A DNA stretch of 64,000 nucleotides from Streptomyces seoulensis (GTDB lineage Bacteria; Actinomycetota; Actinomycetes; Streptomycetales; Streptomycetaceae), in contig NZ_AP025667.1 of NCBI RefSeq assembly GCF_022846655.1, positions 1,587,001 through 1,651,000 on the forward strand, read 5' to 3'. The position numbers and the translations under genes are program-made. The notes under the pieces were generated by a model that searched no databases, had not been told where the DNA came from, and saw only the letters and a list, made by a program, of their open reading frames with translations. How positions within the stretch are numbered: position 1 is the stretch's first letter; every line of letters starts with the position of its first letter. Of the stretch, positions 43,240-52,213 are shown in pieces.

Positions 43240-43712
43240 GCGTGCCGTTCACCGTCCGGGCGGCCGAGGACCTTGCCGACCACGAGGCGTGCTTCGCGGT
43301 CCGCAAGGACGTCTTCGTGGGCGAGCAGGGCGTCCCGCAGGACATCGAGTACGACGCGTACGACGCCTCGGCCGTGCACGTGCTGGCCGTGGACGAGGAC
43401 GGAGTGCCGCTCGGCACCGGCCGGCTGCTGCACGGCGAGGCGGCCGCCGCCAAGACGGGCGGCGACGCCTCGGTGGGTTCGCTGGGCCGGCTCGCGGTGA
43501 CCCGCCGGGCGCGCGGCCTCGGCGTCGGCGCGGCCCTGGTGCGGGCCATCGAGGACGCGGCCCGGAGCCTCGGCCTCACCGCCGTGGACCTGCACGCCCA
43601 GACCCAGGCCCTCGGTTTCTACGAGCGCCTCGGCTACACGGCGTACGGCCCCGAGTTCCAGGACGCCGGGATCGCGCACCGGGCGATGCGCCGCCCGCTC
43701 GGGCCCGCGTAG
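43236..43712 (+). CDS. GNAT-family N-acetyltransferase
   Basis: A 158-residue acetyltransferase resembling the ElaA/YjcF type. [19 protein letters not shown] is the N-terminal block, and the acetyl-CoA site [20 protein letters not shown] lies near residue 88. [20 protein letters not shown] and [12 protein letters not shown] close the sequence. The substrate is unknown. The GTG overlaps the rluD stop by 4 bases, so it is probably translated together with it. Confidence 0.92.
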   Translation: MSVPFTVRAAEDLADHEACFAVRKDVFVGEQGVPQDIEYDAYDASAVHVLAVDEDGVPLGTGRLLHGEAAAAKTGGDASVGSLGRLAVTRRARGLGVGAALVRAIEDAARSLGLTAVDLHAQTQALGFYERLGYTAYGPEFQDAGIAHRAMRRPLGPA

Positions 43713-43727
43713 GACTGCCGTACGAGG

Positions 43728-43748
43728 GCGGGCCGTTGACCGGCCCGC
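43728..43748 (+). terminator. Possible terminator after the lspA-rluD-GNAT genes
   Basis: GCGGGCCG (43728-43735) and CGGCCCGC (43741-43748) form a perfect 8-bp stem with loop TTGAC, 16 bases after the GNAT stop. No T-run. Confidence 0.5.
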
Positions 43749-43807
43749 AGCGGTCGGCGTGGCAGGCTGGGGGCTTGCGGTGATCGTTTACCTCCGGAGC
43801 GCGCTAC

Positions 43808-45394
43808 GTGGATCAGTTGGCCCTGTTGTTCGTGATCCTGCTCGCCGCGCTGGTGAGCGTGCCGGTGGGCGAGTACTTCGGACTGCCCGCGCCGGTGCTG
43901 ATGACACTGTTCGGCGGGGTGCTCGCCGTACTGCCCTTCGTGCCGAACGTCGACATCCCGCCCGACCTGATCCTGCCCGCCCTGCTGCCGCCGCTGCTCT
44001 ACGCGGCCGTGCGGCGCACCTCCTGGCGGCAGTTCGCGGCGAACGTCCGGCCGATCTTCCTGCTGGCCGTCGCCCTCGTCTTCGTGACCACGATCTGCGT
44101 GGCCGCGGTCGCCCACGCCATGGTGCCGGGCCTCCCGGTCGCCGCCGCCGTGGCGCTGGGCGCGCTGATCGCCCCGCCCGACCCGGTCGCCGCGACCGCC
44201 GTCGCCGGTCAACTCGGGCTGCCGCGCCGCCTGGTGTCCATCCTGGAGGGCGAGGGGCTGTTCAACGACGTCACCGCGATCGTGCTCTACCACGTGGCCA
44301 TCGCCGCCGCGATCAGCGGTGAGTTCTCCCCCTGGGAGGCCGGGCTCGACCTGGTGCTCTCCGCGGTCGTCGCCCTCGTCATCGGGCTGGCCCTCGGCTG
44401 GGGCGCCAACAAGCTGATGTCCCTGCTGGGCGACGCCACCCTCCAGATCGGCCTCACGCTGCTGGTGCCGTACGCCTCCTACGTGCTCGCCGAGGAACTG
44501 CACGGCTCCGGCGTGCTCGCGGTGCTCACCACCGCCCTGTTCCTCGCCGAGTACGCCACCGACGCCGACGACGTGATGACCCGGCTGGCCGGGCACACCT
44601 TCTGGGACATCATCGACACCCTCGTCACCGGCGTCGCGTTCGGGCTGATCGGCCTCGAACTGCACAACGCCGTCCGCACCGCCTCCGGCCGCTGGAGCGA
44701 GCTGGTCGGCTGGGCGGCGGCGGTCGCGGCCGTGGTGATCCTGGTCCGGCTGCTCTGGCTGCTGCCCGCGACCTGGCTGACCAAGCGGCTGCACGCCCGG
44801 CGGGACATCGACGAGGAGATCCCGGTCGGCTGGCGGGAGACCGTCGTGATGTGGTGGTCCGGGATGCGCGGGGTGGCCTCCGTGGCGCTGGCCCTCGCCA
44901 TCCCGCTCACCACCGAGGACGGCGGGCCCTTCCCGGACCGGGACATCATCGTCTTCATCGCCTTCGGGGTGATCATCGCCACCCTCGTGCTCCAGGGGCT
45001 CACGCTGCCCCGGCTGGTGCGCAGGCTCGGGGTGCGGGCCGACTCCGAGCGGGAGAAGGACTTCGAGAAGGACCTCGCCGTCCGCGCGACCAAGGCAGCG
45101 CGGCGCAAGCTTCGGGAGATCGAGCAGGTCGAGGACCTGCCGGAGGAGCTGTCCGAGCAGATGCTGCGGCGCGCCTACGACATCGGCATCCGCATCAGCC
45201 CCGACATGGGCGAGGAGGAGCGCCGGGAGGCGCACCAGAAGCGGGCCAGGCGCCTGAAGCGGGTGCGGCAGATCCAGGCGGAGATGATGAGCGCCGCCCG
45301 CCACGAGGTGCTCGCGGCCCGCAGCGAGCCGGGGGCGGACCCGGAGATCGTGGACCGGGTGCTGCGCCACCTCGACGTGCGCAGCCTGCGCTGA
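43808..45394 (+). CDS. CPA1-family Na+/H+ antiporter
   Basis: A 528-residue cation/proton antiporter with about twelve helices. The ion-site region LIAPPDPVAATAVAGQLGLP near residue 120 and the EGEGLFNDVTAIVLYHVAIA segment near residue 150 are diagnostic. The C-terminal 90 residues are cytoplasmic and charged (EREKDFEKDLAVRATKAARR, helical), probably regulatory. It exports Na+ or other cations in exchange for protons. GTG 43808; GGAG lies about 10 bases upstream. It converges with the MscS gene, with only 16 bases between stops. Confidence 0.93.
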   Translation: MDQLALLFVILLAALVSVPVGEYFGLPAPVLMTLFGGVLAVLPFVPNVDIPPDLILPALLPPLLYAAVRRTSWRQFAANVRPIFLLAVALVFVTTICVAAVAHAMVPGLPVAAAVALGALIAPPDPVAATAVAGQLGLPRRLVSILEGEGLFNDVTAIVLYHVAIAAAISGEFSPWEAGLDLVLSAVVALVIGLALGWGANKLMSLLGDATLQIGLTLLVPYASYVLAEELHGSGVLAVLTTALFLAEYATDADDVMTRLAGHTFWDIIDTLVTGVAFGLIGLELHNAVRTASGRWSELVGWAAAVAAVVILVRLLWLLPATWLTKRLHARRDIDEEIPVGWRETVVMWWSGMRGVASVALALAIPLTTEDGGPFPDRDIIVFIAFGVIIATLVLQGLTLPRLVRRLGVRADSEREKDFEKDLAVRATKAARRKLREIEQVEDLPEELSEQMLRRAYDIGIRISPDMGEEERREAHQKRARRLKRVRQIQAEMMSAARHEVLAARSEPGADPEIVDRVLRHLDVRSLR

Positions 45395-45410
45395 GCCGCC
45401 CCCGGCTCTC

Positions 45411-46517
45411 CTAACCCCGGCCCGTGCGGGGGAAGTCGTACGCCTTGCGCAGGGTGGCCCGGTCGGGGGAGGGGATCTGGTACGGGGCGGGCGCGGCGTC
45501 GGAGGTGTTGACCCGGGGGAGCGCGTACGGGTGCTCGGCGGACAGCCAGGCGATCATCTGCTCGCGGACCGTGACCCGGACCGTCCAGATGTCGTCCGCG
45601 TCCTTCGCGGTCACCAGGGCGCGCACCTCGATGGTGTTCGGGGTCGTGTCGGTCACCACCAGGCCGTAGGCGCGGCCGTCCCAGGCCGCGCAGTGGCGCA
45701 GGATGTCGCGGAGCTTCTCCCGCATCGCCTCCACCGGCGCACTGTGGTCGAGGTACCAGTAGACGGTGCCGGTCATCTGCGGGGTGCCCCGCGACCAGTT
45801 CTCGAACGGGCGCGAGGTGAAGTACGAGACCGGCATGGTGATCCGGCGCTCGTCCCAGGTCCGCACCGTCAGGAAGGTCAGGGTGATCTCCTCGACGGTG
45901 CCCCACTCGCCGTCCACCACCACGGTGTCGCCGATGCGCACCATGTCGCCGAAGGCGATCTGGAGCCCGGCGAACAGATTGGCCAGCGTCGACTGGGCGG
46001 CCACGCCCGCCACGATGCCGAGGATGCCGGCGGAGGCCAGCAGCGAGGCACCGGCCGCGCGCATCTCCGGGAAGGTCAGCAGCATCGCCGCGACGGCGAC
46101 CACCCCGACCGTCGCGGACACCACCCGCATGATCAGCGTCACCTGGGTGCGCACCCGGCGTACCCGCGCGGAGTCCCGGTGGGCGCGCGCGTAGCGGCTG
46201 TAGGAGGTCTCCACGACGGCGCCCGCGATGCCGATGACCAGCCAGGCCGTCGACCCGATCAGCACCAGGGTCAGGGTCTGCCCGATGCCCACCCGGTGTT
46301 CGCGCAGCACGGTCATCTGGGCGTAGGAGCCTCTGAGCAGGGCCGAGAGCAGGACGAGCTGGTAGGGGATGCGGCAACGGCGCAGCAGACCCCACAGCGG
46401 GGTCTCGCCGTGCCGTTCGTCGGCCTTGCGCAGCAGCAGGTCGGTGGCCCAGCCGAGCAGCACGGTGAGCCCGACGGCACCGCCGAGCACGGCCAGGGGC
46501 CGGATGACGTTCTCCAT
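45411..46517 (-). CDS. MscS-family mechanosensitive channel
   Basis: A 368-residue channel that opens on membrane tension to release osmolytes. Four N-terminal hydrophobic segments include VLGGAVGLTVLLGWATDLLL and TLTLVLIGSTAWLVIGIAGA. The pore helix and beta domain follow: ASAGILGIVAGVAAQSTLAN, LFAGLQIAFGDMVRIGDTVV and EWGTVEEITLTFLTVRTWDE, typical of MscS. The C-terminal domain ends near residue 320. ATG 46517. It is divergent from the hydrolase at 46632. Confidence 0.94.
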   Translation of the reverse strand: MENVIRPLAVLGGAVGLTVLLGWATDLLLRKADERHGETPLWGLLRRCRIPYQLVLLSALLRGSYAQMTVLREHRVGIGQTLTLVLIGSTAWLVIGIAGAVVETSYSRYARAHRDSARVRRVRTQVTLIMRVVSATVGVVAVAAMLLTFPEMRAAGASLLASAGILGIVAGVAAQSTLANLFAGLQIAFGDMVRIGDTVVVDGEWGTVEEITLTFLTVRTWDERRITMPVSYFTSRPFENWSRGTPQMTGTVYWYLDHSAPVEAMREKLRDILRHCAAWDGRAYGLVVTDTTPNTIEVRALVTAKDADDIWTVRVTVREQMIAWLSAEHPYALPRVNTSDAAPAPYQIPSPDRATLRKAYDFPRTGRG

Positions 46518-46631
46518 GAGGGGGAACGTAACCGCCCAGCGGCGTCATGAACCTGTGTGTTCGGTCGCCACCTGGGTAGACGGGCCGCGCCGGGGAAGGC
46601 CCTGACCTGGCGCTACTGGCACCATGGGGGC

Positions 46632-47204
46632 ATGAACATCATGCTCTTTCACTCGGTCCACGGGCTCACCCCCGCGGTGCGCGACGCGGCGGACCGGCTG
46701 CGCGCGGCCGGTCACGAGGTATGGACGCCGGACCTCTTCGAGGGCCGCACCTTCGACACGGTCGAGGAAGGCATGGAGTACCAGGACTCCGTCGGCAAGG
46801 AGGAGATCCTCAAGCGGGCGGTGCTGGCCGTCGCGCCCTACTCCGAACGCGGGCTGGTCTACTCCGGGTTCTCGCTCGGCGCCTCCGTCGCCCAGACCCT
46901 GGCCCTCGGCGACGACAAGGCGCGCGGGCTGCTGCTCCTGCAGGGCACCTCGGACATCGCGCCGAACGCATATGCCGACGAGTTGCCGGTGCAGTTGCAC
47001 GTGGCCGAGCCGGACCCGTTCGAGACGGACGACTGGCTGAGCGCCTGGTACCTCCAGATGGGCCGCACCGGCGCGGACGTGGAGGTCTACCGCTACCCCG
47101 GCGCCGGCCACCTCTACATGGACCGGGACCTGCCCGACTACGACGCCGAGGCCGCCGAGGCCACCTGGCGGGTGGCGCTCGGCTTCCTCGACAGCCTGGG
47201 GTAG
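46632..47204 (+). CDS. Dienelactone hydrolase-like alpha/beta hydrolase
   Basis: A 190-residue small alpha/beta hydrolase. The nucleophile elbow GLVYSGFSLGASVAQTLA puts Ser near residue 83, where true dienelactone hydrolases carry Cys. An acidic residue in VAEPDPFETDD and the His in YPGAGHLYMDRDL complete the triad. Opening MNIMLFHSVHGLTPAV is typical. The substrate is unknown. ATG 46632 has no properly spaced ribosome-binding site; the longer frame upstream is unlikely. It ends 3 bases before the stop of the convergent phoD gene. Confidence 0.87.
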   Translation: MNIMLFHSVHGLTPAVRDAADRLRAAGHEVWTPDLFEGRTFDTVEEGMEYQDSVGKEEILKRAVLAVAPYSERGLVYSGFSLGASVAQTLALGDDKARGLLLLQGTSDIAPNAYADELPVQLHVAEPDPFETDDWLSAWYLQMGRTGADVEVYRYPGAGHLYMDRDLPDYDAEAAEATWRVALGFLDSLG

Positions 47205-47207
47205 CCC

Positions 47208-48878
47208 CTACACCGGGGTGTAGCTCCGCTCCACCTTCTGGGTGCCGCTGCGGGTGCGGTACGAACGCGCCCACGCGGACGTGGCGTTCGGGTCGGTGCG
47301 GTCGGAGACCACGTAGTAGTCCATCTGCGCGCGCTCGGCGGTGATGTCGAGAACGCCGTAGCCGTGGCGGTCGGTGTCGACCCAGCGGACGTGCCGGTTG
47401 GCGGCCTGGATGACGGGCGCGGCCACGGCCGAGACGGTGCCCTCGGGGACCTTCACGATGTCGTCGAGGTTGTCCGAGGTGAGCGAGGTGACCACGAACT
47501 CGGTCGCCGCCGACGCCGACAGCGGGTAGGTCCCCGCGTCGTGGGGCACGTCGTTGGCCCACGCCATGTGGATGTCGCCGGTGAGGAAGACGGTGTTGCC
47601 GATGGCGTTGGCCTGCAGGTGGGCCAGGAGTTCGCGCCGGTCGTCGGTGTAGCCGTCCCACTGGTCGGTGTTGAGGGCGATGCCCTCCTGCGGCAGCCCG
47701 AGCAGCTTCGCCAGCGGCCGGAGCAGATCGGCGGAGAGCGCGCCCACCGCGAACGGCGAGATCATCACCGAGTTGCCGACCAGCCGCCACTTGGTGTCCG
47801 ACGCCTTCAACCCGGCCTTGAGCCAGTCCAGTTGGGCCCGTCCGGTGAGCGTGCGGTCCGGGTCGTCGACCGAGCCGGAGGCGGTGGCCGCCTGCTGGGA
47901 GCGGAACGAGCGCAGATCCAGCAGGGACAGATCGGCCAGCTTGCCGAAGCGCAGCCTGCGGTAGGTGGTGCCCGCGACGGCCGGGCGGACCGGCATCCAC
48001 TCGAAGTACGCCTGCTTCGCGGCCGCCTGACGGGCAGCCCACGCGCCCTCGGCGCCCTCGGTGTGGTTCCCCGCGCCCCCCGACCAGGCGTTGTCCGCGA
48101 ACTCGTGGTCGTCCCAGATGGCGACGACCGGAGCGGCCAGGTGCAGCGCCTGGAGGTCGGGGTCGGTCTTGTAGGTGGCGTGCCGGAGGCGGTAGTCGGC
48201 CAGGGTGAGGATCTCGTGCGCGGGGGAGTGCGGGCGTACGACGGTGCCCCGGGTGCCGTACTCGCCGTTGCCGTACTCGTAGACGTAGTCGCCCAGGTGC
48301 AGCCAGGCGTCCAGGTCGCCGCGGGCCGCGAGGTGGCGGTAAGGGCTGAAGTAGCCGGCCTCCCAGTTGGCGCAGGAGACCACGCCGAAGCGCAGACCGG
48401 TGACGGCGGCATCGGCGGCGGGCGCGGTGCGGGTGCGGGCCACGGGGGACTCGGTGCCGCCGCAGGTGAAGCGGAACCAGTAGTCGGTGCCCGGCTGAAG
48501 GCCGCGGATGTCGGCCTTCACCGTGTGGTCGGTGGCCGCCGTCGCGGTGGTGGAGCCGGTGGCGACGACCGAGGTGAACGCCTTGTCGCGGGCGACGGCC
48601 CAGCCGACCTCGGTGTCCGGGCCGACGCCGGAGCCGGGGACGGCCTCGGGCACCGGGGTCACCCGGGTCCAGAGCAGGACACCGTCGGGCAGCGGGTCGC
48701 CGGAGGCGACACCGTGCCGGAAGACGGGGGCGGCGGTGGCGGCGCGGGCCGGGAGCGCGGAGGCGAGCGGCCCGGCCAGGACGGCGCCGGCCGCCGCGGC
48801 CTTGACGACCGTACGGCGGCTGGGCGCAGGTGAGTTGCGGGCCGAAGCGGCCTCGACGGATCTGAGTGGACTGGTCAC
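47208..48878 (-). CDS. phoD: PhoD-type alkaline phosphatase, Tat-exported
   Basis: A 556-residue secreted phosphodiesterase/phosphatase. The twin-arginine signal [20 protein letters not shown] (residues 21-40) precedes an Ala-X-Ala cleavage site near residue 47. Metal-binding motifs include [42 protein letters not shown] and [11 protein letters not shown]. PhoD enzymes use Ca and Fe and are Tat-dependent; in Streptomyces they are usually under PhoP control. I see no clear PHO box in the 100 bases upstream. GTG start. Confidence 0.93.
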   Translation of the reverse strand: MTSPLRSVEAASARNSPAPSRRTVVKAAAAGAVLAGPLASALPARAATAAPVFRHGVASGDPLPDGVLLWTRVTPVPEAVPGSGVGPDTEVGWAVARDKAFTSVVATGSTTATAATDHTVKADIRGLQPGTDYWFRFTCGGTESPVARTRTAPAADAAVTGLRFGVVSCANWEAGYFSPYRHLAARGDLDAWLHLGDYVYEYGNGEYGTRGTVVRPHSPAHEILTLADYRLRHATYKTDPDLQALHLAAPVVAIWDDHEFADNAWSGGAGNHTEGAEGAWAARQAAAKQAYFEWMPVRPAVAGTTYRRLRFGKLADLSLLDLRSFRSQQAATASGSVDDPDRTLTGRAQLDWLKAGLKASDTKWRLVGNSVMISPFAVGALSADLLRPLAKLLGLPQEGIALNTDQWDGYTDDRRELLAHLQANAIGNTVFLTGDIHMAWANDVPHDAGTYPLSASAATEFVVTSLTSDNLDDIVKVPEGTVSAVAAPVIQAANRHVRWVDTDRHGYGVLDITAERAQMDYYVVSDRTDPNATSAWARSYRTRSGTQKVERSYTPV

Positions 48879-48908
48879 GGCCGATCAGGTTACTGATCGG
48901 TACACGCC

Positions 48909-48943
48909 AAGGGCGGGCGAATCCCGAAAGTTCGCCCGCCCTT
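48909..48943 (-). terminator. Terminator after the DsbA-like gene
   Basis: A perfect 13-bp stem AAGGGCGGGCGAA (48909-48921) with TTCGCCCGCCCTT (48931-48943) and a 9-base loop, lying 36 bases past the DsbA-like stop and 31 bases before the phoD start. Confidence 0.9.
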
Positions 48944-48978
48944 CACGTGCTCTGCGCTCCCCGGCCCTGGGCCGGCGA

Positions 48979-49803
48979 TCAGCCCTTGAGGGCCTTGGCG
49001 ATCGCGGTGACGTACTCGGCCTGCGTCATCGGCGCGTTCTGGCCGTCGGAGCCGGTGACCTTCTTGCCGTCCATGAGCAGCGTCGGCGTGCCCTGGAAGT
49101 CGTACTTCTTGCCGTCCGTGTTGAACTTGTCGCTCATCACCAGCGCCCACTTGTCGTAGGTGCCGTCCTTCACGGCCTTCTGGAAGGCCGCGTTGCCCTT
49201 GAGCGCGGGCACGGTGTCCGCCACCTCGATCAGGTAGTCGTCGCTCTTGAACTTGTCGTCCTGCTCGTCCGGGTGGTACTTCGCCGAATACAGCGCCGAC
49301 TTGTACTCGAGGAACGCCTCCGGGTCGACGTTCAGGGCCGCGCCGAGCGCGCTGAGCGCGTTCTTGGAGCCCTCGCCCGGGATGTTGTTGTCGATGAAGG
49401 TCGCGCCGACGTACTGGATCTTGTACTTGCCGTCCGCGACGTCCTTGTCCACCGTGGCGCCGGACGCCTGCTCGAACTGGGCGCAGACCGGGCAGCGCGG
49501 GTCCTCGTACAGGGCGAGGGTCTTCTTCGCGCTGTCCTTGCCGATGACGACGGTCGTGCCGTCCTTGCCCGTCGTGTGCGCGGGCTTGACCAGGGTGGCC
49601 TTCGCGGCCGCCTCCCAGCCGCTCGGCTTGTTGTTCTGGACGACCGCGTAACCTATGCCGCCCGCGGCGGCGAGCACCGCCACCACCGACAGGCCGACGA
49701 TCGCCTGCCGCTTCACCTTGTCCCGCTTGGCCTGGCGCTCGCGCTCCTCGCGCAGCCGCTCACGCGCCGCCGTCTTCGCCGCCTGGTTGTTCCGCTTGCT
49801 CAT
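48979..49803 (-). CDS. Membrane-anchored DsbA-like thioredoxin-fold protein
   Basis: A 274-residue protein. The N-terminal 38 residues are highly charged (KTAARERLREERERQAKRDK), followed by one membrane helix (IVGLSVVAVLAAAGGIGYAV). The extracytoplasmic thioredoxin-fold domain has LALYEDPRCPVCAQFEQASG with the redox pair CPVC near residue 103, and a cis-Pro loop FQGTPTLLMDGKKV. It probably makes or repairs disulfides in exported proteins. I start at ATG 49803 with GGAGA 8 bases upstream; ATG 49818 is possible. Confidence 0.88.
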   Translation of the reverse strand: MSKRNNQAAKTAARERLREERERQAKRDKVKRQAIVGLSVVAVLAAAGGIGYAVVQNNKPSGWEAAAKATLVKPAHTTGKDGTTVVIGKDSAKKTLALYEDPRCPVCAQFEQASGATVDKDVADGKYKIQYVGATFIDNNIPGEGSKNALSALGAALNVDPEAFLEYKSALYSAKYHPDEQDDKFKSDDYLIEVADTVPALKGNAAFQKAVKDGTYDKWALVMSDKFNTDGKKYDFQGTPTLLMDGKKVTGSDGQNAPMTQAEYVTAIAKALKG

Positions 49804-49908
49804 GTTGGTGATCTCCATAGGGGACGCGCCCATGCCGTACATGGGGTACGTGTGTGCGCGAGATACGTGTGGGGAACTGGGTCGTGCGCTGTGCCGCTCA
49901 GGCCCCGC

Positions 49909-50598
49909 TCAAAGGCGGGCGAGGGCGACGGAGCACGGCGGTCCGCGCCGTCCCAGGGAGTGCGCGAGGAGCAGGGCCCGCACGGCGGCCGGACGCGGCG
50001 CCGGGCGCGGCATCCGGCGGGCCGGGGCGGGCCGGGCGGTACCGGCGGCCACCGCCAGCAGCAGCGGCCGGAACGTGGTCGCGGCCACGGCCCGCACCAG
50101 CTCGGCCAGCGCCTGTTCGCCCCGGCGCAGCCACGCGGCGGCCAGCAGGCCCACCCCGATGTGGGCGGCGAGCAGCAGCCAGGCGGCGGCCGGGTCGGTG
50201 TGCGCGAGCAGCGCGCCCGCGTGGTCCGGGCCGCCAAAGGAGCGGGCCAGCGGACCGCCCAGTGCGCCACCCCGGCACAGCAGGTCCAGGCCCACCGCGT
50301 GCAGCGGGCCGGTGACCGGGCCGCCGGCCCGGCCGTAACAGGCGTGCTGGCCGGTGGTGAACACCGTGTCGGCGGCCAGCTCCAGGGGGATCAGCAGTGC
50401 CGCCACCGGGCCGAAGCCGCGCTCGCGGCCCGCCAGCGCGTACGCGGTGACGAACACCCCGGCGGCGACCGCCAGCACGGTCGTCACCGGCAGCGGGGAC
50501 CGGGACAGCAGCACGTGCGACGCGGTGCTGAGCGTCACGGTGAAGGCCGTGAACAGCGCCGCGCGCACGGCTCTGAGCTGGGTCCCGGATATGTCCAT
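49909..50598 (-). CDS. Hypothetical integral membrane protein
   Basis: A 229-residue hydrophobic protein with six or so helices, for example AVRAALFTAFTVTLSTASHV, LAVAAGVFVTAYALAGRERG and PAAAWLLLAAHIGVGLLAAA. The C-terminal 40 residues are rich in Ala, Pro and Arg. ATG 50598 is my start, but GTG 50619, seven codons upstream, is possible and neither has a good ribosome-binding site. I do not recognise the family. It lies between a DsbA-like and a DUF2252 gene on the same strand. Confidence 0.7.
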   Translation of the reverse strand: MDISGTQLRAVRAALFTAFTVTLSTASHVLLSRSPLPVTTVLAVAAGVFVTAYALAGRERGFGPVAALLIPLELAADTVFTTGQHACYGRAGGPVTGPLHAVGLDLLCRGGALGGPLARSFGGPDHAGALLAHTDPAAAWLLLAAHIGVGLLAAAWLRRGEQALAELVRAVAATTFRPLLLAVAAGTARPAPARRMPRPAPRPAAVRALLLAHSLGRRGPPCSVALARL

Positions 50599-50678
50599 AG
50601 CGAGAGGAGAGTGTGTCACGGACGGCTGTGAGGCACCCGTAAAGGGGCCCGGCCGCCCGTGAGCGACTCCCGTGGCGG

Positions 50679-52004
50679 TTACAGCCCCGGGATCCGGCCG
50701 TTGCGGAACAGGTCGAGGAAGATCTGGTGGTCGGCGCGCGCACGGGCGCCGTAGGCGTGCGCGAAGTCCACCAGGAGGGGTGCGAAGCCCTCCTCGTCGG
50801 CCGCGAGCGCGGCGTCGATGGCCCGCTCGGTGGAGAACGGCACCAGGGACTCGCCGGAGGTGTCGTCCGCCGCCGCGTGCATGGTGGCCGTGGCCCGGCC
50901 GAGGTCGGCGACGACGGCCGCGATCTCCTCCGGGTCGTCGATGTCGCCCCAGTCCAGGTCGACCGCGTACGGCGAGATCTCGGCGACGAGCTGACCCGCG
51001 CCGTCCAGCTCGGTCCAGCCCAGCCACGGGTCGGCGTGCGCCTGCAGGGCGCGCTGGGAGATCACCGTGCGGTGGCCCTCGTGCTGGAAGTAGCCGCTGA
51101 TCGCCGGATCCGTGATGTGCCGGGAGACGGCCGGGGTCTGGGCCTGCTTGATGTAGATCACCACATCGTTCTCCAGGGCGTCGGTCGCGCCCTCCAGCAG
51201 GATGTTGTAGGAGGGCAGCCCGGCCGAGCCGATGCCGATGCCCCGCCGGCCCACCACGTCCTTCACCCGGTACGACTCCGGGCGGGCCAGCGAGGTCTCC
51301 GGCAGCGTCTCCAGATAGCCGTCGAAGGCGGCCAGCACCTTGTACCGGGTCGCCGCGTCCAGCTCGACGGAGCCGCCGCCGGGCGCGAAGCGGCGCTCGA
51401 AGTCGCGGATCTCCGTCATCGAGTCCAGCAGCCCGAACCGGGTCAGCGAGCGGGCGTCCCGCAGCGCGTCCAGCAGCGGGCCCTGCGCGGTGTCCAGCGT
51501 GAAGGGCGGCACCTCGTCGCTCTTGGCACCGGTGGCCAGGGCGCGGATGCGCTCGCGGTAGGCGATCGCGTAGACCGTCACCAGCTCGGTGATCTGCTCG
51601 TCGCTGAGCGCCTTGGCGTACCCGATCAGCGCGATGGAGGCGGCGAGGCGCTTGAGGTCCCAGGTGAAGGGGCCGACGTACGCCTCGTCGAAGTCGTTGA
51701 CGTTGAAGACCAGGCGGCCGCCCGCGTCCATGTAGGTGCCGAAGTTCTCGGCGTGCAGATCGCCGTGCACCCACACCCGCGAGGTGCGCTCGTCCAGGTA
51801 CGGGCCGCCCCGCTTCTCGGCGTCCACGTCGTGGTAGAAGAGGGAGGCCGTGCCCCGGTAGAAGGCGAACGCGCTCGCCGCCATCTTCCGGAACTTCACC
51901 CGGAACGCGGCGGGGTCGGCGGCCAGCAGTTGACCGAAGGCGGTGTCGAAGACGGCGAGGATCTCCTCGCCGCGCTGCTCGTCGCTGAGCTGGGGAACCG
52001 ACAT
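50679..52004 (-). CDS. DUF2252 family protein with kinase-like fold
   Basis: A 441-residue cytoplasmic protein. Kinase/phosphotransferase-like motifs are visible: SRVWVHGDLHAENFGTYMDA near residue 78 (HGD, as in aminoglycoside kinases), VFNVNDFDEAYVGPFTWDLK near residue 100 and VVIYIKQAQ near residue 280. DUF2252 is widespread in actinobacteria without assigned function; a phosphotransferase role is inferred. ATG 52004 with AGGAGG 11 bases upstream. The longer frame to 52088 lacks signals. It is divergent from dnaE. Confidence 0.85.
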   Translation of the reverse strand: MSVPQLSDEQRGEEILAVFDTAFGQLLAADPAAFRVKFRKMAASAFAFYRGTASLFYHDVDAEKRGGPYLDERTSRVWVHGDLHAENFGTYMDAGGRLVFNVNDFDEAYVGPFTWDLKRLAASIALIGYAKALSDEQITELVTVYAIAYRERIRALATGAKSDEVPPFTLDTAQGPLLDALRDARSLTRFGLLDSMTEIRDFERRFAPGGGSVELDAATRYKVLAAFDGYLETLPETSLARPESYRVKDVVGRRGIGIGSAGLPSYNILLEGATDALENDVVIYIKQAQTPAVSRHITDPAISGYFQHEGHRTVISQRALQAHADPWLGWTELDGAGQLVAEISPYAVDLDWGDIDDPEEIAAVVADLGRATATMHAAADDTSGESLVPFSTERAIDAALAADEEGFAPLLVDFAHAYGARARADHQIFLDLFRNGRIPGL

Positions 52005-52152
52005 CGCGGGGTGCCTCCTGGTGCGGGATCGTGCTGACGTGAGAAGGGGAACAGGGCGGAGCGGTACGGCGGCGCTCCCGCCGTCCACAACGGGCGACGC
52101 CGCGCCGGAGTGCCCGGTTCCCCCATGAAGGTACGCGGACGGGACCCGAGGG

Positions 52153-52174
52153 TGTCAGTGCCGGGGCATAGACT
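52153..52174 (+). promoter_or_regulatory. RecA-NDp/PafBC-like promoter of dnaE
   Basis: TGTCAGTG (52153-52160), 8 bases, TAGACT (52169-52174), a full match of the 8-mer, spacing and TAnnnT. The leader is about 34 bases with CTGGAGG before the GTG at 52214. Mycobacterial dnaE1 is also known to be induced by DNA damage. Confidence 0.7.
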
Positions 52175-52213
52175 TCTTCGCTGTCCCCCCTTGCTCACCT
52201 GGAGGCCGAAACC

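Noticed and set aside
49684..49691. TGTCGGTG on the minus strand inside the DsbA-like gene; also 13771-13778 and 32953-32960
   Set aside because: No -10 at the required distance and all lie within coding sequence.
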